Assembly: GCA_016713825.1 (NCBI GenBank)
Contig: JADJOJ010000009.1
Span: forward strand, 62,001 to 126,000
DNA length: 64,000 bases
Direction of reading: 5' to 3'
Origin: Candidatus Leptofilum gracile
GTDB taxonomy: Bacteria; Chloroflexota; Anaerolineae; Promineifilales; Promineifilaceae
Shown here piece by piece: positions 43,792 to 51,973 of the stretch. The notes under the pieces are model-generated. The model saw only the letters and a program-made list of their open reading frames with translations, had not been told where the DNA came from and searched no databases. The translations under genes and the position numbers were made by a program. How positions within the stretch are numbered: the first letter of the stretch is position 1; every line of letters begins with the position of its first letter.

Positions 43792-45066
43792 TCAAATCCG
43801 CTGCACCAGCCCTAGCGGTTCCACACGATGCCCGGGGAACACTTCATCTAGGGCGTGGTTGCCGAGACGGCCGTCTACCACCTCCGCCAGCACATCCCGA
43901 TAATCCGTGGTGATTGCCAGGTCGCCATCGTCCAGCGCTTCCGGGGCCAGCGTCGGCCAGCGGCTAAACACCTGCCCGCCGTTCACCCCGCCGCCCATCA
44001 GGAACATAAAATTGCCGTGCCCATGATCCGTGCCCTGGCTGCCGTTTTCCGCCACGCGACGGCCGAATTCACTCATCGTCACCACACTCACCCGGTTCAT
44101 CTGCTCGCCCAGGTCGGCGTACAGCGCCGCCAGCCCGTTGGCCAGGTTGCTCAGCAGGGCGTTAAACGTGCCGTCCAGCGTGCCCTGATTTTCGTGCGTG
44201 TCCCAGCCGCCCAGGTCCAGGCAGGCCACCTCCAGCCCCACGTCTGCCTTGATCAGCTGGGCCACCTGCTGCAAGCCCAGGCCAAACTCATCGTCGGGGT
44301 AAAGTGCGCCGTTGCTGGGGCGGTAGCTGCCCGGATGGATCGATTTGAGCGTTTCGACCGTCTCAAACACCAGCCCCGCCTGCTTGCTCAGCAGGTCGGC
44401 GGGCGCTTCGATGGTGTACAGGCTGGCCAGCGACTGCTGCATCCGGCGCAGTTCATCCTCGCGCCCCTTGAAGTGAAAATCAGCAATGGATTGGATGGAG
44501 AGCGGCGAAATTGGCCCGCGCAGCGATTCTGGCACCATCGCCCCCATGCCAATGGCGCGAAACGGCGAATCATTCTGCCACGCCGCCGACTGCAAATGGC
44601 GGCCAATCCAGCCCGTGCCGATCAGCTTTTCACCCGGCGTGCCGTACTCCATAAAGCGCATCGCATCAAAATGGGAGCGGCTGGGGTCGATTGACCCGGT
44701 GGCGTGCACCACGGCCAGGTGGCCTTCGTCGTACACCTCTTTTAGCGCCGCCAGCGCCGGATGCAGGCCAAAGTAGCCGTCCAGATCAACCGCTGCGCCA
44801 TTGCCGCTGCCCGGTTCCGGCACCGCCAGGGTGGGGCGGGCGTCGTAGTAGCTGCCGCCGTCGCCAAAAGGTACGACGGCGCTCAGCCCATCAATGCCGC
44901 CGCGCAGGAAGATGTTGATCAGCACGTCGCCCGGTGGCCGCTGGTTCTGCGCCCGGAACGCCAGCCGGGGCATCCACTTGGGGAACAGCGACTTGCTGGC
45001 CCCAATCACGCCCACGGCGCTGCTGGTTTGGAGGAATTGTCGTCGGGTGTAGGGGGTGTTGAGCAT
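43792..45066 (-). CDS. DUF1501 protein with Tat signal
   Basis: 424 residues. The N-terminus MLNTPYTRRQFLQTSSAVG carries a twin-arginine motif (TRRQFLQ), so it is exported folded. DUF1501 blocks: VLINIFLRGGIDGLSAVVPF, GLHPALAALKEVYDEGHLAV, VHATGSIDPSRSHFDAMRFM, LDLGGWDTHENQGTLDG, VVTMSEFGRRVAENGSQGTD and HGHGNFMFLMGGGVNGGQ. The metal-binding-looking D/H residues resemble the alkaline-phosphatase superfamily (sulfatase-like). RBS AAGGAG is 6 nt before the start. DUF1800 and DUF1501 genes are found as a pair in many bacteria, as here; their joint role is not established. Confidence 0.93.
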   Translation of the reverse strand: MLNTPYTRRQFLQTSSAVGVIGASKSLFPKWMPRLAFRAQNQRPPGDVLINIFLRGGIDGLSAVVPFGDGGSYYDARPTLAVPEPGSGNGAAVDLDGYFGLHPALAALKEVYDEGHLAVVHATGSIDPSRSHFDAMRFMEYGTPGEKLIGTGWIGRHLQSAAWQNDSPFRAIGMGAMVPESLRGPISPLSIQSIADFHFKGREDELRRMQQSLASLYTIEAPADLLSKQAGLVFETVETLKSIHPGSYRPSNGALYPDDEFGLGLQQVAQLIKADVGLEVACLDLGGWDTHENQGTLDGTFNALLSNLANGLAALYADLGEQMNRVSVVTMSEFGRRVAENGSQGTDHGHGNFMFLMGGGVNGGQVFSRWPTLAPEALDDGDLAITTDYRDVLAEVVDGRLGNHALDEVFPGHRVEPLGLVQRI

Positions 45067-45083
45067 TTGGATCTCCTTTTTCT

Positions 45084-45171
45084 GTGAACGGGTGAGCGGG
45101 TGAAGGGGTGAGCGGGTGAGTGGGTGAGGTTTTCACCCCTTCACCCCTTCACCCTTTCACCCCTTCACCTT
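45084..45171. repeat. GGGTGA/TCACCC fold-back microsatellite
   Basis: About seven GGTGA(A/G)(C/G)GG units on one arm and TTCACCCC units on the other. The related sequence at 61757-61818 also lies at a gene end. Confidence 0.7.
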
Positions 45172-45178
45172 GTCATCT

Positions 45179-46666
45179 TCAGCGCCATTGAAACGCCGGT
45201 GAGGCGAGCATGAGCCCGTACAGGCTGGCCAGTTTGCGGGCGAGGGTGTGGGGAGATACGGCCGTTCCGTCATCCCCCGCATCATCCGTCACGTACGCCA
45301 CAAAATCGGCCCTGGCTTCGCCCACCAGGGGGGCACCGAAAATCTGTTCAGCCACCGCATCTACCAGCTCGCCCACCGTGGCGGGCTGGCCGATCCGCTC
45401 GTGTAGGTTGGCGGCCAGGCTGTAGCTGTCGCCGTAAAAATCTTCATACGCGCCGTGGGTCAGAGCCATGGCGATGTTCCAGCGGGCCAGCAGGCCGCCG
45501 GTGTTCAGCCAGGCCCCGGCGACGTCGGGGTAGCCGTTGGGCGGGCTCCAGCCGTAGGGGGGCTGGCCCAGTTCGTACACCATCTGCTCCAGCCGCCACC
45601 AATCCTTGATTTGGGTGCCGGTGGCCCGCAGTGCGCCGATGAAGAAGTCGAGCGGCCGTTTAAACTTTTGCCCGGTGCTGTTGAAAAATTCGTCGGAGAG
45701 GAAGAGGGCGCGCAGGACGGTTTTGATGTCGCCGTGGGATTGTTGGAAAACGGCCGTTAACCGGTCCACCAAACTGGCAGGCGGCGTATCGCTAACAAAG
45801 CGCACACACAGCTTGGTGCAGACAAAACGGGCCGTGGCCGGATGCTCCGTCAAAATATTGAGCACGTGCAGGCCATCTTCCAGGCCGCGCCCACCGGGCA
45901 GGCTGTGCCCCAGCAGTTGTTTGGGGTCGTAGTCGTGGCTGCCCGGATCAAAGTAGAAGCCGGTGCGGGTGCCGTTGTGTACCGTCCAGCCGGTGAAGGC
46001 GCGGGCGACTTCTTTCACGTCGTCTTCGGTGTAGCCGCCATCGACGCCCAGGGTGTGCAGCTCCATCACTTCGCGGGCGTAATTTTCGTTGGGCGCGCCC
46101 GCCACGTTGATGTAGTTGTCCAGGTAGTAAAGCATCGCCGGGCTTTTGGCGGTGGCCACCAGCAGGTCGCGGAAGCTGCCCAGGGCGTTGGCCCGGATAA
46201 CCTCACGCTGGTAGACGATCATATCTTGCGTGTAGGCATCGCCGGAGATGTTGAAATGGTCGGCCCAAAACTCCACCATGCGCTCCAGCAGCTGCCGCTG
46301 GCTGTAAACGGCGCGGGTCAGCATCCCTTCGATGAGGGCGCGGTGGGTGCGGTATTCGCCGTTGCTCAGGCGGTGCAGGGTGTGGCGGTCCATGTTGAGG
46401 ATGGGCAGGTTGCGCAAGCGCTCATCTGCCGCCGCATCATCGAGCCAGTCGGGGTTTAGCTGCTCCTCCAGGTACGCTTCGAGGCCGATTTGGCGGGCGC
46501 GGGTCACCTCGTCGGGGCGCGGTCCGTAGCTGATGCGCTGCAAAAAGTGGAGGATGGGGTCGGTGGTGATCGCCTGGGCGGCGGTGGTTACGGCCGTATC
46601 CAGTTCTGTTGCCGTTGTCGCCTGCAAAAAGTTGCCCAAAAATAAATCACGTCTGCTCAAAGCCAT
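45179..46666 (-). CDS. DUF1800 protein
   Basis: About 495 residues from MALSRRDLFLGNFLQATTA (ATG 46666), a Tat-like SRRDLF start; an ATG at 46690 adds eight residues. DUF1800 landmarks: HFLQRISYGPRPDEVTRARQ, LLERMVEFWADHFNISGD, MLYYLDNYINVAGAPNENYA, REVMELHTLGVDGGYTEDDV and RFVCTKLCVRFVSDTPPASL, PPYGWSPPNGYPDVAGAWL near the end. The family is exported and of unknown reaction; it is always close to a DUF1501 gene. The two genes here are 112 bp apart, separated by a fold-back repeat. Confidence 0.93.
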   Translation of the reverse strand: MALSRRDLFLGNFLQATTATELDTAVTTAAQAITTDPILHFLQRISYGPRPDEVTRARQIGLEAYLEEQLNPDWLDDAAADERLRNLPILNMDRHTLHRLSNGEYRTHRALIEGMLTRAVYSQRQLLERMVEFWADHFNISGDAYTQDMIVYQREVIRANALGSFRDLLVATAKSPAMLYYLDNYINVAGAPNENYAREVMELHTLGVDGGYTEDDVKEVARAFTGWTVHNGTRTGFYFDPGSHDYDPKQLLGHSLPGGRGLEDGLHVLNILTEHPATARFVCTKLCVRFVSDTPPASLVDRLTAVFQQSHGDIKTVLRALFLSDEFFNSTGQKFKRPLDFFIGALRATGTQIKDWWRLEQMVYELGQPPYGWSPPNGYPDVAGAWLNTGGLLARWNIAMALTHGAYEDFYGDSYSLAANLHERIGQPATVGELVDAVAEQIFGAPLVGEARADFVAYVTDDAGDDGTAVSPHTLARKLASLYGLMLASPAFQWR

Positions 46667-46909
46667 GCCATCCTCCAAAAAAAGTACCAAGATGGGAGCA
46701 TGATAAAATTTGGCGAGCGGGTTTGTCTGGCTTTGTGGATGAGTGGCTAAAAAAGGGGATAACTGGTTGTTGGGGGCGATAACCGGTGGTAAAGGGAGCC
46801 TTCGTTTTCAAATTAGCCCCTTTGGTTTGCTTGACAGAGTATAAAAATTGCACAAAATTTATTTGAGGGTGATAGCTCACGGTCTGTTTGCCGGAAAAGC
46901 GGGAATATT

Positions 46910-48847
46910 ATGAATCTAAACAAAATGCAGGAAATAGTAAATCTCGGCGATTTTTTTGATACGGGGCTCATGGGCATGGCTGTGACTTCGCTTGAGAAGG
47001 GATGGATGCATATCAATGAGCGGCTGTGCGAGATTGTGGGGTATCCGAAAGAGGTGTTGCTGCAAAAAACATGGGCCGAGGTTACCCACCCAGACGATCT
47101 GCTGCCAGATGTGACCGAATTTAATCAGCTGCTCAGCGGCGAAAAAGATTTATATGCTCTGGACAAACGGTTTATTCGGCAAGATGGATCAATCTCGCAT
47201 GCCCATATTGTGGCCCAGGCTATTCGCCGGGCCGATGGCACCATTGACCATTTTTTGGCCCTGGTGCAGGACATCAACGAAAAAAAGCAGATTGAAGAAA
47301 AGCTCAACGCGGAGCGTCAGCAAATGTTGGCTTTGTTTGATGGCATTGATGAACCCATTTATGTGGCAGACCCTGATACGTATGAGCTGCTTTACACAAA
47401 CCATAGTTTTAAACAGATTTGGTCGTCGCATCCTGTGGGGAAGAAATGTTATGAAGTTCTGCAAAATTTAACTGGACCGTGTGATTTTTGTACAAATCCG
47501 TTTATTTTTGGCGAAAATGTGGGGCAGACGTATGCCTGGGAGCTGCAAAATCGGGTTACCAAGCGCTGGTATTTGTGTTCTGATAAGGCGATACAGTGGT
47601 CAGACGGCCGTTGGGTGCGGTTTGAGTTGGCCACAGACATTACCGTCAAAAAACAGGCCGAGCTGTTGCTGGCCTTACAGCGTGATCTGGCCCAGCAGCT
47701 CAGCCAGGTGCGCTCCCTGGCAGATGCGGTAGAAACCATTTTAAGCAACATCCTTCAGCTAGAAGAAGTGGACAGCGGCGGGCTTTACCTGGTTGACTCC
47801 GTCACCGGCGACTTGAACCTGATTGGGGCCAAAGGGCTTTCGACGTTGTTTTTGCATAAAACATCGTCCTATCCGGCCGATTCATCTCAAAGCCACCTGT
47901 TTAAGGCTGGTCAATCAATTTACACAAATGTGAACGATCTAAAAGAGGCGCTGCAGCTGGCAACTATCAAACAAGAAGGCATTCAGGCGCTGGCGGTGGT
48001 ACCAATCTACCATAATGGGCAGGCCATCGCTTCATTGAATATTGCCTCGCACAGGTACCCCGCTTTTTCTGAAAATACGCGCAAGATGATTGAGACGGTG
48101 GCGGCCCGGATTGGCAGTTTCCTGATCAATATCCAGGATCGTGAGGCGCTGGCGGAGCTGACCCAACAACTGCAAACTTCCAACGATGAACTTAAGCAAT
48201 TTGCCTACATTGCCTCTCATGATTTGCAAGAACCGTTGCGTACGGTAAGCAGCTATTTGCATCTGCTGCAACGGTTTTATCAGGATTCGCTGGATGAGCG
48301 GGCCAACGAGTTTATTGGGTTTGCGGTGAGTGGGGCAGCGCGCATGAACGCATTGATCAATGATTTACTGCTGTTTTCTCGCATAGCGACACAGGTACGG
48401 GAATACGAGCAGACGGATCTGAATGACGTGCTAAAAAACGTTCTGAAAGATATTGAACTGGTGATTGCAGAGAAAAATTGCCAGATTCAGTATGATCGCT
48501 TGCCGGTTGTGGTGGCAGATGCCACGCAAATGCAGCAGCTTTTGCAGAATTTAATTAGCAATGCGCTTAAATTTCATGGGGAGCGCCCCCCAGAGGTTCA
48601 TCTGGAGGTGCAGGAAGAGCCAAGGGAATGGGTTTTCTCGGTGCAAGATAATGGAATTGGCATTGCTCCGCGCTATCAGGAGCGGATTTTTGAAATTTTT
48701 AAGCGCCTGCATACACAATCGGAGTATCCGGGGACGGGCATTGGGCTGGCTGTTTGTAAGCGGATTGTTGAACAGCATAACGGCCGTATCTGGGTGGAAT
48801 CTGATGGCCAAACCGGAACGACCTTTTATTTTTCGCTGCCCAAATAA
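46910..48847 (+). CDS. PAS-PAS-GAF sensor histidine kinase
   Basis: 645 residues, soluble. PAS 1 with PAC (about 10-130; INERLCEIVGYPKEVLLQKT), PAS 2 (about 140-265; a C-x-x-C pair, GPCDFCTNPFIFGE), GAF (about 290-420), then HisKA with phospho-His in FAYIASHDLQEPLRTVSSYL and HATPase (QLLQNLISNALKFHG, DNGIGIAPRYQERIFEIFKR, GTGIGLAVCKRIVEQHNG). The HisKA/ATPase subtype is that of phytochrome-like light and redox sensors, but no bilin-binding Cys is visible in the GAF. No adjacent response regulator. TTGACA at 46831 may be its -35. Confidence 0.93.
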   Translation: MNLNKMQEIVNLGDFFDTGLMGMAVTSLEKGWMHINERLCEIVGYPKEVLLQKTWAEVTHPDDLLPDVTEFNQLLSGEKDLYALDKRFIRQDGSISHAHIVAQAIRRADGTIDHFLALVQDINEKKQIEEKLNAERQQMLALFDGIDEPIYVADPDTYELLYTNHSFKQIWSSHPVGKKCYEVLQNLTGPCDFCTNPFIFGENVGQTYAWELQNRVTKRWYLCSDKAIQWSDGRWVRFELATDITVKKQAELLLALQRDLAQQLSQVRSLADAVETILSNILQLEEVDSGGLYLVDSVTGDLNLIGAKGLSTLFLHKTSSYPADSSQSHLFKAGQSIYTNVNDLKEALQLATIKQEGIQALAVVPIYHNGQAIASLNIASHRYPAFSENTRKMIETVAARIGSFLINIQDREALAELTQQLQTSNDELKQFAYIASHDLQEPLRTVSSYLHLLQRFYQDSLDERANEFIGFAVSGAARMNALINDLLLFSRIATQVREYEQTDLNDVLKNVLKDIELVIAEKNCQIQYDRLPVVVADATQMQQLLQNLISNALKFHGERPPEVHLEVQEEPREWVFSVQDNGIGIAPRYQERIFEIFKRLHTQSEYPGTGIGLAVCKRIVEQHNGRIWVESDGQTGTTFYFSLPK

Positions 48848-48929
48848 AGGCCCCGATGCCTTGTGAGCCACCGGGTGCCCCGGTTTTTTACTCTTTTAGC
48901 GCTGATTGACTGACAAATCTCAGATTTCT

Positions 48930-49005
48930 ACCGCAGAGGGCGCAAAGGACGCAGAGATTTCTCCTTCATTTTTCTCTGCGCTCTCTGCGTTCTTTGCGGT
49001 TAAAT
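48930..49005. repeat. CGCAAAG-type fold-back repeat, copy 4
   Basis: Left arm ACCGCAGAGGGCGCAAAGGA, right arm CTCTGCGTTCTTTGCGGTTA; lies between convergent genes. Confidence 0.7.
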
Positions 49006-49046
49006 AAGTTTTGTCGGTCAATCAGCTTTTAGCGACAGAACCAGCA

Positions 49047-49460
49047 TCACAGCGCCAGCGGGATGATGATGTAGTTGCCAATTGCACCGGGGGCGGTGCC
49101 GTGGGTTTCAATTGGTTTGGCAAAGGTGAGCAGAAGGCGACCGGCGTATTCCACCACCATCAACAGGTACATCAGCGGAATGAGTGCCCGGTAGCGCCAC
49201 AGCACCACCAGATACAGCAGCCCCATCAGCAGTTGCGACAAACCCCACAGGGCAAAGATATGAACGGCCGTTGCCGTCCCATTTACCGTAAATTCATCCA
49301 GCGGAATAGTCGCAATTGATTGCGCCCCGCCATCTGGCAGCAAAATGTGGGCCAGGCTGCGGGCAATGGTAACGAGGGTCATGAACACGAAGAAATAGGT
49401 GGCAACGGCCGTTCCGCGATAATCATTAGACACCTGTCGGGGAAATAATTTTTCAATCAT
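49047..49460 (-). CDS. Small integral membrane protein, unknown
   Basis: About 137 residues from MIEKLFPRQVSNDYRGTAVA (ATG 49460, after AACAGG). Four hydrophobic segments: TYFFVFMTLVTIARSLAHIL, TAVHIFALWGLSQLLMGLLY, YLVVLWRYRALIPLMYLLMV, and a C-terminal IGNYIIIPLAL. No family recognised with confidence; the layout resembles DUF4345-like proteins. A frame extending to 49550 runs into the 123-bp repeat and is not preferred. It diverges from the TetR gene, whose operator-like palindromes may control both. Confidence 0.65.
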   Translation of the reverse strand: MIEKLFPRQVSNDYRGTAVATYFFVFMTLVTIARSLAHILLPDGGAQSIATIPLDEFTVNGTATAVHIFALWGLSQLLMGLLYLVVLWRYRALIPLMYLLMVVEYAGRLLLTFAKPIETHGTAPGAIGNYIIIPLAL

Positions 49461-49498
49461 CCTGTTGTTGGCTTCCTTTTTTGAGTTTGCTTGCAACT

Positions 49499-49620
49499 TG
49501 GGCACTTTCGGATTTCCTGGGGTTTGCAGCGAATTGACGCGAATTATCACGAAAATTTGCGTTCATTCGGGCTAATTCGGTGCAAAAAACAGGTTAACCC
49601 CGCCAAATCCTAAAGACCCG
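49499..49620 (-). repeat. 123-bp fold-back repeat, copy 2 (reverse)
   Basis: Reverse complement of the 31741 copy: ends GGGCACTTTCGGATTTCC and CCGCCAAATCCTAAAGACCC, inner arms GACGCGAATTATCACG / TTTGCGTTCATTCGGG. It occupies the divergent region beside the TetR promoter. Confidence 0.7.
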
Positions 49621-49633
49621 CAAATTGTTGAGA

Positions 49634-49714
49634 ATATGAGACAAACGGCTCATATTTTTGCTATCATAGGCAACTGAAACGGCAAATGCAACCCTTTTAC
49701 CAGATATGAGACAG
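49634..49714 (+). promoter_or_regulatory. Probable TetR operators and promoter
   Basis: ATATGAG / CTCATAT inverted repeat (49634-49640, 49649-49655), and ATATGAGACA repeated directly at 49634-49643 and 49705-49714. A TATCAT box at 49662-49667 lies between. Position and symmetry suggest autoregulation by the TetR protein. Confidence 0.5.
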
Positions 49715-49725
49715 GGCAGATAAAA

Positions 49726-50301
49726 ATGTATCACATCAAAAACGACCAGCGGGCGCTGCGCTCCTGCGATCTGATTTATGAAGGGCTGGCAGCGTTGCTG
49801 GCCCAAAAACCATTTGAGGCAATCAAAGTGAATGAACTGGCCGACCAGGCACAGGTTGGCCGGGCCACTTTCTACCGCAATTTCGACCTGATCGAAGACG
49901 TGCTGCGCTGGCGCTGTGATCAGGTGCTAGATGCCCTGTTTGCCTCCCTGGCCAGCGGGGTCTACGTGCCCCAACCCGGGGAGCGAATGCCGTTTCTTCA
50001 GCCTGTGCTGCGTTATTTTAGCAACCATTCCCAGCTGATTGAGCTGCTCATTCAGGCGCGACGCACCGATTTGCTGGAGCTGGCCTTTTACCAACGGTTG
50101 GCCAGGCTCAAACCGCAAATGATGGCCCTGATAGACGCCCCGGAGGTCTATCTGGAGTATGGGCTGGTCATCCGCTCTAGCGTGGTGGTGAATGTGCTGA
50201 TCCATTGGGTACGGACGGGCAAGCAGGACGCGCCAGACCTGTTGGCGGCGGGGCTTAATGAGGTGGCCAGCCAGATGCGGGCGCACAATTTGCTGCTCTA
50301 G
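49726..50301 (+). CDS. TetR/AcrR-family transcriptional regulator
   Basis: 191 residues. The N-terminal helix-turn-helix is ALRSCDLIYEGLAALLAQKP and FEAIKVNELADQAQVGRATF followed by YRNFDLIEDVLRW, the canonical TetR recognition pattern. The C-terminal ligand domain is helical (TetR_C-like, with a final WVRTGKQDAPDLLAAGLNEV). Ligand unknown. The gene diverges from a small membrane-protein gene, a common arrangement in which the regulator represses its neighbour. Immediately after the stop is an unusual set of interleaved inverted repeats (50303-50388). Confidence 0.9.
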   Translation: MYHIKNDQRALRSCDLIYEGLAALLAQKPFEAIKVNELADQAQVGRATFYRNFDLIEDVLRWRCDQVLDALFASLASGVYVPQPGERMPFLQPVLRYFSNHSQLIELLIQARRTDLLELAFYQRLARLKPQMMALIDAPEVYLEYGLVIRSSVVVNVLIHWVRTGKQDAPDLLAAGLNEVASQMRAHNLLL

Positions 50302-50302
50302 G

Positions 50303-50388
50303 GGCTTGCCGGTTTTTAACTTTGGACTTTGATAAACGGGCAAGCCTTGCGGGTTCGTTTTTGTCCAAAGTTATTTGTAAACGAACCC
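50303..50388 (+). other. Three interleaved inverted repeats (possible chained pseudoknot)
   Basis: A: GGCTTGCC 50303-50310 with GGCAAGCC 50339-50346. B: TAACTTTGGAC 50317-50327 with GTCCAAAGTTA 50363-50373. C: GGGTTCGTTT 50351-50360 with AAACGAACCC 50379-50388. The order A-B-A'-C-B'-C' makes each pair cross the next. All three are perfect (8, 11 and 10 bp). Confidence 0.6.
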
Positions 50389-50397
50389 TAAGCAAAA

Positions 50398-50429
50398 ACA
50401 ACCGGCTGCCGTGGCCGACAGCCGGTTGT
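50398..50429 (-). terminator. Intrinsic terminator of the 50465-51370 lipoprotein gene
   Basis: ACAACCGGCTG / CAGCCGGTTGT, perfect 11-bp stem, 10-nt loop, followed on the minus strand by TTTTTGC. Confidence 0.85.
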
Positions 50430-50464
50430 GTGCGCAAGCGATCTGCGCCGGGAAGGGAAGAGGA

Positions 50465-51370
50465 TTAATTTGTAGTCGGGAGCAGGTAGGCTTTGTGGGG
50501 GTAAAAGACAAAGCCATCAGATTCTAGCTGGGGATTATGGACCAGCACGGCTTCTTTGAAGGTTTCCCAACTCATGCTGTGCCCTTTACCGGCGACAAAG
50601 CGTTCCCAAACATCCCACCGGTTGCCGTAATAGCCGGTAAGCTGAAGGTGCCAATCTTGGCCGCCATTTTGGCTGGGCAGCAAGAGGAGTTGGAAGTTGC
50701 TTTGCGGCGTTGGTTGCGGGGCGGGGGTGGCTTGCAGGGCAACATTTTCATTCCCGCTTGTGGCAGATGCGCTGGTTACCAGCAGCTCACCATTGAGGGA
50801 AAGGTTCCCAGATTGGTAGCTTTCTGGCAGCTGGTCGAGGGGCATTTCTAGAATAACCAGCGTGTAAACCAACTGTTTTTCTGGTATTGAAATGGTGCGG
50901 ATGCTGTTGGGGTTAAGGTTGGCAAACCAGGTGCCGATGTACTGCATGCCCACCATCCCCATGACCGATTGCATGCTGATGGGCTGTGCATTGGCATCAA
51001 AGAAGGCGTGGGTTTGTTTGAGCTTGTATTCATTGCGAATGCGTAGTTCAAAAACACCGTCCATGGGACCAGCGCCAGAGAGGGGGGCATCGACGAGCCC
51101 GGTGTTGGTGCGGGCGATCTCTACCCCGTTTTTGAACAGGACGGCTACGTAGCCATTGGCCCAACGGCCGTTTCCGGCACTGACTTGCCCGGCAAATACC
51201 AGCTGTTCTGGTTCTTCCAGGGTGGTATCGACACCCTCGCTAATGGCACCCAGCAGATTCTGGGCGGCTTGCTGCTGTGGTTGCGAACAACCAACCTGGC
51301 CAAGCAGCAAAAAGCCGGTAAAAAACAATCCAAAAATGAGGACAACCAAAAGTTTAATCAGGCGGGACAT
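50465..51370 (-). CDS. Lipoprotein of unknown function
   Basis: 301 residues. Signal MSRLIKLLVVLIFGLFFTGF with lipobox VGCS. A beta-rich middle (QLVFAGQVSAGNGRWANGYV, ELRIRNEYKLKQTHAFFD) is followed by a Pro/Gln/Thr linker and a C-terminal domain with YYGNRWDVWERFVAGKGHSM, SWETFKEAVLVHNPQLESDG and FVFYPHKAYLLPTTN. The last block has the spacing of a LysM-like element (W...F...V...NP.L...G....G/P...Y.LP), suggesting glycan binding, but the match is loose. Single-gene unit with its own terminator. Confidence 0.65.
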   Translation of the reverse strand: MSRLIKLLVVLIFGLFFTGFLLLGQVGCSQPQQQAAQNLLGAISEGVDTTLEEPEQLVFAGQVSAGNGRWANGYVAVLFKNGVEIARTNTGLVDAPLSGAGPMDGVFELRIRNEYKLKQTHAFFDANAQPISMQSVMGMVGMQYIGTWFANLNPNSIRTISIPEKQLVYTLVILEMPLDQLPESYQSGNLSLNGELLVTSASATSGNENVALQATPAPQPTPQSNFQLLLLPSQNGGQDWHLQLTGYYGNRWDVWERFVAGKGHSMSWETFKEAVLVHNPQLESDGFVFYPHKAYLLPTTN

Positions 51371-51515
51371 GCGATTCCTCCAGGGGCAACCAATTTAACG
51401 AAACGACTTGATAAAACTGGCACCTGGAGTGTAACGGCCGTTGCCCTAACCCAGATGACACCGGGCTGACAGTCGCCGAATAAAAAATGACAGAAAAGAC
51501 AGTTTGAAAAATCCC

Positions 51516-51544
51516 TTGACACGAAAGTGAGAAACCTTTAGCAT
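51516..51544 (+). promoter_or_regulatory. Promoter with a 420-nt leader
   Basis: TTGACA (51516-51521), 17-bp spacer, TAGCAT (51539-51544). The next gene starts only at 51974. Confidence 0.6.
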
Positions 51545-51550
51545 GCTGAT

Positions 51551-51973
51551 TAGTGTTCTCTTGGCTACCCCAAGTAGCAAAAATCCAATAAATGCACCGC
51601 TCTAGCACGTGAGCCTGTTGCAGATTTGTGAACTGTCCATGACATGGTTGGTTGTGCAATAATTGCCTGCTGAGCCAGGGGATTTGTTCGCCCTTGGGGG
51701 TTTGTTTTACCGTTTTGCTCTTAAAGTTGTTAATGGCGTACAGCCAGCAGCAGCCAGGCAGTTTGGCTTGTTTGCTGGTTGCTCAACAGGAGGGAATATG
51801 CTTTAAGCTGTAAATAGATTTCACTTTTGTGCCAGTTGAAAAATCCATAAAGTTTTAACAAATGCAATCCGGCGTTTGGCTGCTTGCGCAAAGAACAAGG
51901 GGGTTCAACTGCCCAGCCGCAACGCCTTTCTACGATGGCATTTTTAAGACACCTTGCATAGGAGATATTCCAA
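51551..51973 (+). other. Long leader or unannotated RNA upstream of a secreted-protein gene
   Basis: No ORF of note. It contains several small stems (CCAGCA/TGCTGG around 51744-51778) and a strong ribosome site followed by a two-codon frame (AGGAGGGAATATGCTTTAA). It could be a structured 5' UTR or a separate RNA. No known riboswitch recognised. Confidence 0.35.

Noticed and set aside
45084..45171. Possible origin iterons (GGGTGA units)
   Set aside because: Units are on both arms of a fold-back and recur at another gene end; no DnaA boxes or replication genes.
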